From Patescibacteria group bacterium (GTDB lineage Bacteria; Patescibacteriota; Minisyncoccia; UBA6257; Colwellbacteraceae), in the NCBI GenBank assembly GCA_018826645.1, contig JAHJZF010000020.1, forward strand, positions 1-13,693: a stretch of DNA of 13,693 bases, read 5' to 3'. A model generated the notes under the pieces. That model ran no database searches. It worked only from the letters and a program-made list of their open reading frames with translations, and was not told the origin of the DNA. Within the stretch, counting starts at the first letter, position 1; every line of letters starts with the position of its first letter. The position numbers and the translations under genes were made by a program. Below, piece by piece: positions 1 to 5,670 of the stretch.

Positions 1-1
1 G

Positions 2-31
2 TCCAGTCCCTGACCCCTGCGTTAACAGGTT
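2..31. repeat. Partial, rearranged copy of the cassette-border repeat
   Basis: Bases 2-16 (TCCAGTCCCTGACCC) are identical to the right half of the 33-nt repeats at 737-769 and 1386-1418. The left-half motif AACAGGTT recurs at 24-31, but here it lies after the right half instead of before it. CCTG (16-19) and CAGG (26-29) could form a small hairpin around a six-base loop. The copy may continue beyond the window edge. It precedes the SDR gene as the other copies precede the next genes. Confidence 0.7.
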
Positions 32-37
32 TTGTTA

Positions 38-46
38 TGGTAATAT
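38..46 (+). promoter_or_regulatory. Extended -10 promoter (TGG-TAATAT), SDR gene
   Basis: TG at 38-39 followed by TAATAT at 41-46 forms an extended -10 element. The predicted transcription start, seven bases after the hexamer, is 53, one base before ATG 54. This favours ATG 54 over the TTG at 48 as start and implies an essentially leaderless mRNA. Confidence 0.55.
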
Positions 47-53
47 TTTGAAT

Positions 54-737
54 ATGGGGAAGGTAATACTCATATCGGGTGGGAGTGATGGTCTTGGTTA
101 TGCTATAGCCAAGCAGTTGTCGTCAAACAATAAAGTTATTATTTGTTCGCCTACCAAAGAAAAACTTGAGAAGGCTTCTAAAGAGCTTGATTGTGAGTAT
201 GAGGTCTGTGATGTGTCTGATGCTCCTGCTGTTAAGGAAACGATAGATAGTGTTATTAAAAGACACGGGAAAATTGATTGTTTAATTAATAATGCAGGTT
301 TGTGGATCCAGGGCGAACTAGATACTAATGACCCTGAACAAATTAAGAAAGTTATGGAAGTTAATTCTTTAGGTCCGATATTAATGTCCAGAGAAACAAT
401 TCCACACATGAAAAAGGAAAAAAGTGGACTAATAATTAACGTTGTTTCTCAGGCTGGTCTATATGGAAAAGCAGAAAGGACTGTATACACCACTTCCAAA
501 TTTGCGGTAACAGGATTCACAAAGTCTCTCATAAGCGAATTAGCCCCATACGGCATTAAGGTAACTGGTCTATATCCAGGGAAGCTAAAGACTACAATGT
601 TCCAGAAAATGGGTATTAAGAAGGAGATGGGAAATGGGCTGGAATTAGATGAGGTAGCTAAAACTGTTGAATTTATTTTATCTGCGGGAGAAAATACCGT
701 TTTCCCAGAGGTAGGAATTAAGCATATAGACAATTAA
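54..737 (+). CDS. Short-chain dehydrogenase/reductase (SDR) family protein
   Basis: NAD(P)-dependent oxidoreductase of the classical SDR family, 227 aa, a little short of the usual 250 or so. Visible motifs are the N-terminal nucleotide-binding GGSDGLG (residues 9-15), NNAG (79-82), the catalytic Ser in NVVSQAG (Ser132) and YxxxK (Tyr145, Lys149), so the Ser-Tyr-Lys set is complete. YPGKLKT replaces the family PG segment. The reading frame opens at TTG 48, but ATG 54 is preferred because an extended -10 box ends eight bases before it and the SDR strand starts directly (MGKVILIS). The gene stands alone between two copies of a 33-nt repeat, whose first base is the last base of this gene's stop codon. 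Family membership is clear; the substrate cannot be read from sequence. Confidence 0.9.
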   Translation: MGKVILISGGSDGLGYAIAKQLSSNNKVIICSPTKEKLEKASKELDCEYEVCDVSDAPAVKETIDSVIKRHGKIDCLINNAGLWIQGELDTNDPEQIKKVMEVNSLGPILMSRETIPHMKKEKSGLIINVVSQAGLYGKAERTVYTTSKFAVTGFTKSLISELAPYGIKVTGLYPGKLKTTMFQKMGIKKEMGNGLELDEVAKTVEFILSAGENTVFPEVGIKHIDN

Positions 738-769
738 AACAGGTTCTAACATCCTCCAGTCCCTGACCC
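737..769. repeat. 33-nt cassette-border repeat, copy 2
   Basis: Identical over 33 nt to 1386-1418. It begins AAACAGGTTCTAAC and ends CCAGTCCCTGACCC. Base 737 is the last base of the SDR stop codon, and the next gene starts 45 nt downstream. CAGG (740-743) and CCTG (762-765) could pair as a weak 4-bp stem. No shared start or stop makes it part of a protein, although the reverse strand is open here. Confidence 0.85.
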
Positions 770-799
770 TGGGATTACAAGATATTACAGCCACGGATG

Positions 800-808
800 T
801 GATACTAT
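800..808 (+). promoter_or_regulatory. Extended -10 promoter (TGA-TACTAT), hydrolase gene
   Basis: TGA followed by TACTAT (803-808). Six bases separate the hexamer from ATG 815, so the predicted +1 is the A of the start codon. There is no Shine-Dalgarno motif, which fits a leaderless transcript. Confidence 0.6.
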
Positions 809-814
809 TTTTAT

Positions 815-1387
815 ATGAAGACAGCAATAATTCTTCACGGGAAACCATCAAAGGAAGGATATTATAATCCTGAGCGAGGAGCACAGTCTAATGAACACTG
901 GCTTCCTTGGATACAAAGAAAACTTTTACTCAAAGACTACCTAGCTCAAGCGCCAGAACTGCCAGAACCATACGACCCAGATTATGAGAAATGGCGTTCT
1001 GTATTTGAGCGATTTGATATTAATGAAGACACCATTCTTATAGGGCACAGCAGGGGAGGGGCATTCCTTATAAGATGGCTCAGCGAGAATAAAGTAAAAA
1101 CAGACAAAGTTGCTTTAGTTGCTCCATCAATAAGAGACGATAAAAAAGAGGAGCATGGATTTTTTGATTTTGAAATTGATAAAGAATTCCCAAACAGGAC
1201 GAAGGGCGTAACCGTACTATATTCTACAGATGATTCAGGGAGTGTTGCTTCGACCGTGGACACTCTAAAGAAAAGCCTAGAAGGCGACGTGGAATACATA
1301 GAATTTACTAACAAAGGGCACCTTACCTTCGGCGATATGGGAACAGTTGAGTTTCCAGAGCTAGAAAAGGCTCTTTTAGGCGACTAA
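815..1387 (+). CDS. RBBP9/YdeN-like alpha/beta serine hydrolase
   Basis: A 190-aa cytoplasmic alpha/beta hydrolase of the small RBBP9/YdeN type. The first strand and oxyanion region read IILHGKP, followed by a WLPWIQRKL segment typical of the family. The nucleophile elbow is GHSRGG (Ser79), the acid is probably Asp139 or Asp140 in YSTDDSG, and the histidine is His169 in NKGHLTF, so the triad is intact and in the expected order. No signal peptide is present. The gene is a single-gene unit with its own extended -10 box, and copies of the 33-nt repeat lie just before it and starting within its stop codon. The likely activity is esterase-like hydrolysis; the substrate is unknown. Confidence 0.85.
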   Translation: MKTAIILHGKPSKEGYYNPERGAQSNEHWLPWIQRKLLLKDYLAQAPELPEPYDPDYEKWRSVFERFDINEDTILIGHSRGGAFLIRWLSENKVKTDKVALVAPSIRDDKKEEHGFFDFEIDKEFPNRTKGVTVLYSTDDSGSVASTVDTLKKSLEGDVEYIEFTNKGHLTFGDMGTVEFPELEKALLGD

Positions 1388-1418
1388 ACAGGTTCTAACA
1401 TCCTCCAGTCCCTGACCC
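1386..1418. repeat. 33-nt cassette-border repeat, copy 3
   Basis: A perfect second full copy of the repeat at 737-769. It starts at the second base of the hydrolase stop codon (TAA, 1385-1387). It is followed by 77 nt without a forward gene before the VOC gene. No further copy is seen downstream in the window, so this is the last border. Confidence 0.85.
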
Positions 1419-1479
1419 ATCCATTTTACCCCCTCAAACACTAGGATTTTCAGCATACTCCTTACGGGGTTCGAACTCA

Positions 1480-1488
1480 TGATAGTAT
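1480..1488 (+). promoter_or_regulatory. Extended -10 promoter (TGA-TAGTAT), VOC gene
   Basis: TGA then TAGTAT at 1483-1488. The predicted +1 is 1495, one base before ATG 1496. This is the same arrangement as in the two preceding genes, although the sequences between box and start codon differ. Confidence 0.55.
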
Positions 1489-1495
1489 TTAAAGG

Positions 1496-1936
1496 ATGAA
1501 ACTAGAGGGAGACATAATGCTTGAGCTACATATCCCTGATTTTGATTTAGCTCAAGACTTCTATAGCTCTTTGGGTTTTGAAGTGGTTTGGAGAAGAGAA
1601 CCTAAGAATGATAAGGGTGGATACATGGTTATGAAAAAAGACCATAGTATCATCAACTTCTTTGGAGGAGACGAAGGCGTTAGTAATCACTCCTTCTTTA
1701 CTAGATTTCCAAAAGATACCCCTCGCGGATATGGAGTAGAGGTAATGATCCCCATCAATGGAATAGAAGAATTTTATGAGGAGTTTCTAAAAACCCACAA
1801 AGATAAAGTTATCAAAGAGTTAAACCATAAGTTTACGATGCCAGATTTTCGAGCTACCGACCCATTTGGCTTCTATCTACGTTTTGTAGAACGCTACGAC
1901 TGGGTTAATGGTCGAGACAAAGAAGGAAATCGTTAG
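1496..1936 (+). CDS. VOC superfamily protein (glyoxalase / bleomycin-resistance fold)
   Basis: A 146-aa protein with the paired beta-alpha-beta-beta-beta layout of the vicinal oxygen chelate superfamily. The segment DLAQDFYSSLGFEVVWR matches the first-module helix and strand (family pattern: xFYxxLGFxV), and RATDPFGFYLRFVE matches the closing strand with its DPxG turn. His12 and Glu131 (in LRFVE) are candidate metal ligands, but bleomycin-resistance-type members can lack metal. ATG 1496 is chosen because a -10 box sits just before it; ATG 1517 is an alternative giving MLELHIPDF. The stop codon is followed after 5 nt by the S51 remnant. The ligand is unknown; it could bind a xenobiotic or act on a small molecule. 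Confidence 0.8.
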   Translation: MKLEGDIMLELHIPDFDLAQDFYSSLGFEVVWRREPKNDKGGYMVMKKDHSIINFFGGDEGVSNHSFFTRFPKDTPRGYGVEVMIPINGIEEFYEEFLKTHKDKVIKELNHKFTMPDFRATDPFGFYLRFVERYDWVNGRDKEGNR

Positions 1937-1941
1937 AATAG

Positions 1942-2205
1942 ATGAAATTATTCCTTTCTTCAGATGGTTTTCTGACCAGAACTCAGTTCAAGCAGCTAGT
2001 CGGTAAAGAATATAAAGACGCCAATGTTGGTTTAATCATGAATGCTACCGATTGGATGAAGTCTTCTGAGAAAAAGACACGCCTCGATGAAGTTAGAGAA
2101 CGTTTTGAAAGAATCGATATAAAACCAGAATTATTAGACCTAAGAAGGTTTTATAACAAAACTCCAGAAAGTCTTCTAAAAAAACTACAACAATATGATT
2201 TAAAC
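1942..2205 (+). pseudogene. Truncated peptidase S51 (dipeptidase E-like) remnant, open into the M14 gene
   Basis: The 88 codons match the N-terminal part of peptidase E-like S51 proteins: MKLFLSSDGF, then FKQLVGKEYKDANVGLIMNA (pattern LVGK...vafIptA) and a region ending LLKKLQQYDL. In the family the next residues are the strand leading to GGGNT and then the catalytic GxSAG serine; all of that is missing. The frame instead runs without a stop into the M14 protein, whose own ATG is at 2206. It starts 5 nt after the VOC stop. A deletion that removed the catalytic two thirds of an S51 gene would explain this. The assignment rests on motif resemblance only. It could be translated as a fused N-terminal extension, but an extension ahead of a membrane anchor makes little sense. 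Confidence 0.65.
2194..2199 (+). promoter_or_regulatory. -10 box TATGAT for the M14 peptidase
   Basis: TATGAT ends seven bases before the A of ATG 2206, giving a predicted +1 exactly on that ATG. It lies inside the S51 remnant and supports independent expression of the M14 gene from 2206. Confidence 0.45.
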
Positions 2206-3123
2206 ATGAGTATAAAAAAGATTCTTATCGGGTTGGCAGTTTTTATTCTCGTCGGTGCGGGTATTTATTATTATCTCAATCGCGAAGAAGTCCCAACCGT
2301 CGTAGTAGAAGTGGAGGAACCAGAATATGTTTCCGAAGATAACTATAGCCCCGAATCATTTGAAGTAATCGGTAGGTCTGTGGAGAATCGTTCTATACGT
2401 GCGTTTAAGTTTGGGACTGGAAATAAAAAATTGGTTTTCGTAGGCGCTATTCACGGAGGGTACGAATGGAACACGGCTCTTCTCTCCTATGAACTTATTG
2501 ATTATCTCGCTGACAATATCGAAATAATTCCATCTGACATAGAAGTGACTGTAATTCCTGTGGCAAACCCCGATGGTTTATATAAGGCCGTAGGTACATC
2601 TGGACGATTTTTTGCTGGAGATGCACCGCAGTTTGATTATGCAAACGAAACTACACTTAACGACCTTCTTGCGAGAGGGCGTTTCAATGCAAACGACGTC
2701 GATCTAAACAGAAACTTTGATTGCAAGTGGCAATCTGATGCAGTTTGGCGAAACTATGATGTGAGTGGAGGCGCTAAAGTGTTCTCTGAGCCAGAAGCGT
2801 TAGCGCTTCGCGATTTTTTCTTGAGAGAAGCGCCAGAAGCAGTTGTGCTTTTTCATAGCGCAAGCAATGGAGTCTACACCTCCTTCTGTGAGGGCGATGC
2901 GTTGCCTGGCACAGAAGATTCGCTCACTGTCTACAGCGAAGCATCTGGGTATGCACGTTACGACAACTACTCATACTACGAAGTCACTGGTGATATTGGA
3001 GACTGGCTTTCAACAATCAATACCCCTGCGATAACCGTTGAGCTTAGTAGCCACAGAGCTATTGATTGGGAGAAAAATCGAACAGGCATTGAAGCAATGT
3101 TTGAATTCTACTCAGACAATTAA
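2206..3123 (+). CDS. Membrane-anchored M14 family zinc carboxypeptidase
   Basis: A 305-aa protein if started at ATG 2206; the open frame continues upstream to 1942 through the S51 remnant. An N-terminal anchor (IKKILIGLAVFILVGAGIYYYL, about residues 3-24, split by no charged residue after the lysines) is followed by a short acidic linker and the peptidase domain, presumably outside the membrane. Zinc and active-site motifs are HGGYE (His83, Glu87), DLNRNF (Asn168, Arg169 for substrate carboxylate), the third zinc ligand His217 in VLFHSAS, and the catalytic Glu279 in ITVELSSH. These follow M14 order, with the GGYE spacing seen in bacterial relatives in place of the shorter HxxE. It may trim peptides or peptidoglycan stems; the substrate is inferred. 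murI begins on the next base. Confidence 0.85.
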   Translation: MSIKKILIGLAVFILVGAGIYYYLNREEVPTVVVEVEEPEYVSEDNYSPESFEVIGRSVENRSIRAFKFGTGNKKLVFVGAIHGGYEWNTALLSYELIDYLADNIEIIPSDIEVTVIPVANPDGLYKAVGTSGRFFAGDAPQFDYANETTLNDLLARGRFNANDVDLNRNFDCKWQSDAVWRNYDVSGGAKVFSEPEALALRDFFLREAPEAVVLFHSASNGVYTSFCEGDALPGTEDSLTVYSEASGYARYDNYSYYEVTGDIGDWLSTINTPAITVELSSHRAIDWEKNRTGIEAMFEFYSDN

Positions 3124-3947
3124 ATGAATAAAGATGGGCATATTGGAGTATTTGATTCTGGGTTTGGTGGATTAACCATCCTAAGAGGAATAGTTAAAGA
3201 GCTCCCAGAATACAGTTATATATATATTTAGGGGATAACGCACGTGCTCCTTATGGAAATCGCTCTAGCGAGCTTATTTATGAGTTTACAAAGGAGGCGG
3301 TAGACTTTCTCTTTTCAAAAGGTTGTGAGCTCATAATCTTGGCCTGCAACACGGCATCAAGTGAAGCTCTGCGTAAAATCCAACAAGAATATTTACCAAT
3401 CAAACATCCAGATAAGAATGTATTGGGTGTTTTAATACCGGCGGCTGAATATGCAGTAGGTGTAACCAAAAATAATAAAGTCGGAGTTATCGCTACAGAG
3501 GGAACAGTTGCTTCGGGCACATTCACGAGAGAGCTGAATAAATGGAATCCCCAGATAAAGGTGATTGAAAAGGCGTGTCCGCTCCTAGTGCCCATCGTTG
3601 AATCCGGAGCCATAGGTTCACAGGCATCGAGACTAATACTCGAAGAATATTTAACACCACTGATGGAGCAGAATATAGATACCTTGATATTGGGGTGTAC
3701 CCACTACGGATTATTAGAGAAACAGATACGAGGCGTCCTTGGCGAGGGCGTTGAAGTAATCTCTGAAGAAGCTTGCGTCCCCGCTAAACTTAGGGATTAT
3801 TTGGATAAACATAATGAAATAAAAGAAAAACTTAGCCTTAATGGGAGTGTAAAGTTCTATTCTACAGACCCAACAGACAAGTTTATTACTTTAGGAAGTG
3901 AGTTCTATGGAGAGAAGATTATCGTTGAGAAATTGATTAGATTGTAA
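3124..3947 (+). CDS. murI: Glutamate racemase, interrupted by an apparent frameshift
   Basis: Converts L-glutamate to D-glutamate for peptidoglycan stem peptides. The first frame (3124-3231) encodes MNKDGHIGVFDSGFGGL and stops at TAG 3229-3231. The rest of the enzyme continues in the -1 frame from about 3228 (LGDNARAPYG) to the stop at 3947. Joined, the protein is about 273 aa, the usual length, with Asp11, Cys74 in ACNTAS, and Cys191-His193 in GCTHYG, so all catalytic residues survive. The break lies at a (TA)5 tract; removing one TA gives the expected YIYLGDNARAPYG. The downstream frame shows no decay. It could be a sequence error, a recent mutation, transcript slippage or phase variation. 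The ATG abuts the M14 stop codon directly. Confidence 0.88.
3217..3226. repeat. (TA)5 dinucleotide tract at the murI frameshift
   Basis: Five TA units followed by TTTAGGGG. With five units the frame ends at TAG 3229; with four units (or any +2/-1 shift) murI is read through. The tract is short for a classical contingency repeat, but its position matches the break to the codon. Confidence 0.8.
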
Positions 3948-3969
3948 ACAATCAAAATTTTTTATAACC

Positions 3970-3975
3970 TAATCT
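3970..3975 (+). promoter_or_regulatory. -10-like box TAATCT for the nucleotidyltransferase
   Basis: TAATCT ends six bases before ATG 3982, so the predicted +1 falls on the start codon. TATAAC at 3963-3968 is an alternative box that would give a leader of about 7 nt. The sequence between murI and this gene is AT-rich, so chance matches are likely. Confidence 0.35.
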
Positions 3976-3981
3976 TAAATT

Positions 3982-4443
3982 ATGGCAGAAGATAATAAGG
4001 AAATATGGGTGGCGGTGTCGGGTGGGTTTGACCCCGTTCATGTTGGACACGTACGCATGTTTGAAGAGGCCAAAAAGCTGGGCGATAAGTTGATAGTGAT
4101 TATTAATAATGACAATTGGCTTACAAAGAAGAAGGGACATGTTTTTATGCCCCAAGAAGAAAGAGGGGAAATTATTCAAAATTTTTCTTTCGTAGATAGG
4201 GTGGTTTTTACGGATCATTCCGAAGATTCTACGGATACAACTGTATGCAAAGAGCTAGAACTTTATCGACCAAACATTTTTGCAAATGGTGGGGATAGGC
4301 TTGCCGACAACACACCAGAAGTAGAAATATGCAAAAAAATTGGTTGCGAGATGGTCTTTAACATAGGGGAGGGCGGAAAGATACAATCCAGTTCTTGGCT
4401 ATTAGATGAATTTTGGGAGAATTATAAAAAGAATAAAAAATAA
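3982..4443 (+). CDS. Cytidylyltransferase-like nucleotidyltransferase
   Basis: A 153-aa single-domain nucleotidyltransferase of the HxGH family, which also includes TagD/GCT and the C-terminal half of RfaE/HldE. It carries SGGFDPVHVGHVRMF with the nucleotide-binding HVGH at 20-23, then the strand DKLIVIINND (35-44), ANGGDR (101-106), and KIQSSSWLL (133-141), which stands in for the C-terminal ISSS/STT motif. It transfers a CMP or AMP group from a nucleoside triphosphate to a phosphorylated sugar or polyol, probably for envelope polymer synthesis. The acceptor cannot be read from sequence. No partner kinase lies nearby. There is no Shine-Dalgarno sequence. Confidence 0.82.
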   Translation: MAEDNKEIWVAVSGGFDPVHVGHVRMFEEAKKLGDKLIVIINNDNWLTKKKGHVFMPQEERGEIIQNFSFVDRVVFTDHSEDSTDTTVCKELELYRPNIFANGGDRLADNTPEVEICKKIGCEMVFNIGEGGKIQSSSWLLDEFWENYKKNKK

Positions 4444-4491
4444 TATCACATCGACATATTAACTTCTGGCACAAATTCTTGTTCTAAGATT

Positions 4492-4500
4492 TGATATAAT
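4492..4500 (+). promoter_or_regulatory. Extended consensus -10 promoter (TGA-TATAAT)
   Basis: Perfect TATAAT at 4495-4500 with TGA before it. The predicted +1 is 4507, the A of the start codon. GGAGG at 4501-4505 looks like a ribosome site, but it would lie upstream of the predicted +1 and may not be in the mRNA. No convincing -35 is seen, as expected for an extended -10. Confidence 0.65.
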
Positions 4501-4506
4501 GGAGGC

Positions 4507-4737
4507 ATGTCAAAAATTAATTCATTAAAAGCAATTTTAGTAGTTTCAGTCTTTGGACTAATTTTTTCTGGATATTTAACTTATAAAGAACTTTTCGCAT
4601 CAGAAAGCGCGGTTGGGTGCAATCCTTTAGGGACGCCCGGAACAATATTTGGATATCCTCCCTGTGTTTACGGGTTCTTTATGTATTTGATTGTCGGCGC
4701 CCTCTCCGCTTTTGGCTTGAGGTCTAAGAAAGCTTAG
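4507..4737 (+). CDS. Small VKOR-like two-helix membrane protein
   Basis: A 76-aa membrane protein with two predicted helices, about residues 8-25 (LKAILVVSVFGLIFSGYL) and 55-70. Between them are Cys38 and the segment PPCVYGFFMYLIVG with Cys53. This resembles the tail half of vitamin K epoxide reductase-like proteins, which carry a cysteine and YG pattern in the same setting, but full VKOR domains have four or more helices and a CxxC. It may be a half-size relative or only a structural look-alike. Cys38 and Cys53 could form a disulfide outside the membrane. Its stop codon overlaps the end of the reverse-strand gene by 14 bp. Confidence 0.6.
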   Translation: MSKINSLKAILVVSVFGLIFSGYLTYKELFASESAVGCNPLGTPGTIFGYPPCVYGFFMYLIVGALSAFGLRSKKA

Positions 4738-5188
4738 CTCTCGGCATACTATTAAAACCGTGGGCATAATCTCCTAGAGGTATTCCATAAACCCTTCCCC
4801 ACAGGTCTACGTTTATTATTTTGTCCCTACCTAGTCTTACTTCTAAATATTGATGAGGGCTGAAAAGCCATATAGTAGTCCAGCGTTGTCGAACATCCTC
4901 TTCTTTAAAATGGCCACTTTTAATTAGTAGAACACGCATCAGATAATTCAAAGTCATGCAATGCAAGAATCCAGTTCTATTCCAGACAGATTCTAGGTTG
5001 TCGGTGAAAAAATCAAACGAACGAATAAATGTCTTTATCCTATATCCCCTATATTTATTCCCCAGCAAGTCGTACGTTCTTTCTAGGCATTCTTTTTTAC
5101 CGGTGGAGTTACTCAACTTTTTAGCAACTATCTCCATGCTTTTCGGCAAGTCTAGGGGGATTTCTTTTAAAAATAGATTAATTAGCAC
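4724..5188 (-). CDS. Transglutaminase-like (Cys-His-Asp) protein
   Basis: A 154-aa protein whose second half follows the transglutaminase-like cysteine-protease pattern. Cys77 sits in FLHCMTLNYLMRVLLIKSG (a Cys starting a helix), His112 in FSPHQYLEVRLG, and Asp128 in KIINVDLWG, in the usual Cys-His-Asp order and spacing. No signal peptide or membrane helix is clear. It could cleave or cross-link peptides; the substrate is unknown. The start is GTG at 5188, supported by TAGAAT ending seven bases upstream. It is the only reverse-strand gene in the first 11 kb, convergent with the VKOR-like gene (14-bp overlap) and divergent from the DUF333 gene with 58 nt between the start codons. The family call is from motif pattern only. 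Confidence 0.65.
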   Translation of the reverse strand: MLINLFLKEIPLDLPKSMEIVAKKLSNSTGKKECLERTYDLLGNKYRGYRIKTFIRSFDFFTDNLESVWNRTGFLHCMTLNYLMRVLLIKSGHFKEEDVRQRWTTIWLFSPHQYLEVRLGRDKIINVDLWGRVYGIPLGDYAHGFNSMPRAKLS

Positions 5189-5194
5189 GAGTTA

Positions 5195-5200
5195 ATTCTA
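5195..5200 (-). promoter_or_regulatory. -10 box TAGAAT for the transglutaminase-like gene
   Basis: On the reverse strand TAGAAT is followed by TAACTC and then the GTG start at 5188. The predicted +1 is the G of GTG, again leaderless. Confidence 0.5.
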
Positions 5201-5208
5201 AAGTAATA

Positions 5209-5214
5209 TATAAT
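5209..5214 (+). promoter_or_regulatory. -10 box TATAAT, divergent promoter of the DUF333 gene
   Basis: TATAAT on the forward strand predicts a +1 near 5221 and a leader of about 26 nt to ATG 5247. It lies about 10 bp from the reverse-strand box at 5195-5200, so the two promoters share a short divergent region. No clear -35 is seen. Confidence 0.45.
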
Positions 5215-5246
5215 TTAGAAAAGGTCGTAGAAACACTTTTATTCTT

Positions 5247-5666
5247 ATGAGTAAGAATTTATTAGGGTTAATTGTAATGTTTGGATTGCTTGTTGTAGGA
5301 GCATACTTTGTTTTCTTCGCGTCAGAGACGGTCGATGTTGATACGGATGACGCGGTAGAAGAGGTCGAAAACATAGAAGAAGAACAAGGGTTTAGGAAAG
5401 AACCTGTAGCATGCACTTTAGAGGCAAAGATATGTCCAGACGGAAGTAGTGTCGGTCGTACGGGACCAAATTGTGAATTTTCACCATGTCCAAACGTGGG
5501 TTTGGCCAACCCAGCTTCGGTTTACTGTGTTAATAATGCTGGCACCTTAGAGATACGCGAGGGAACTGGGGGACAATATGGCGTTTGTGTCTTTGCAGAT
5601 GGCAGTGAATGTGAGGAATGGGCATATTTTCGAGGGGAATGTGAAGAAGGACAAGGATTAGATTAA
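5247..5666 (+). CDS. Membrane-anchored cysteine-rich protein with DUF333 domain
   Basis: A 139-aa protein with one N-terminal membrane helix (residues 4-24), an acidic low-complexity spacer (VDTDDAVEEVENIEEE) and two small cysteine domains. The first (Cys56, 63, 76, 81) has CPDGSSVGRTGPNCEF, a short CPDGxxVGRxGPNCEF module that I recall from other CPR surface proteins. The second (NPASVYCVNNAG ... GVCVFADGSECEEWAYFRGEC, Cys94, 114, 122, 132) is a clear DUF333 domain, the family sometimes labelled putative hemolysin. All eight cysteines could pair outside the membrane. No enzymatic role is known for DUF333. The next gene follows after 4 nt and has the same anchored layout. Confidence 0.82.
   Translation: MSKNLLGLIVMFGLLVVGAYFVFFASETVDVDTDDAVEEVENIEEEQGFRKEPVACTLEAKICPDGSSVGRTGPNCEFSPCPNVGLANPASVYCVNNAGTLEIREGTGGQYGVCVFADGSECEEWAYFRGECEEGQGLD
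5659..5664 (+). promoter_or_regulatory. Possible internal -10 box TAGATT
   Basis: TAGATT at the very end of the DUF333 gene ends six bases before ATG 5671, matching the window's leaderless spacing. It may be fortuitous because the two genes are only 4 nt apart and could be co-transcribed. Confidence 0.3.
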
Positions 5667-5670
5667 AAAC

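Noticed and set aside
48..53. TTG 48 as start of the SDR gene
   Set aside because: It adds only two residues and lies two bases after the -10 hexamer, upstream of the predicted transcription start at 53; ATG 54 fits the box spacing and the SDR N-terminus.
737..769. Repeat read as coding on the reverse strand (VRDWRMLEPV)
   Set aside because: The same residues appear at both full copies only because the DNA is identical; flanking frames differ and have no shared start or stop.
737..1418. Integron attC sites
   Set aside because: The expected RYYYAAC and GTTRRRY cores with long imperfect symmetry are not present, and no integrase is in the window.
1468..1484. GGGGTTCGAACTC, which resembles a tRNA T-arm
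   Set aside because: The seven-base loop would leave position 61 as T opposite G53 and the stem does not extend; no D-arm, anticodon arm or acceptor stem fits on either strand.
1432..1500. Reverse-strand open stretch reading KYYHEFEPRKEYAENPSV then stop, possible remnant of a gene end
   Set aside because: Too short, no family recognised, and the frame runs antisense through the VOC start without support; could be chance.
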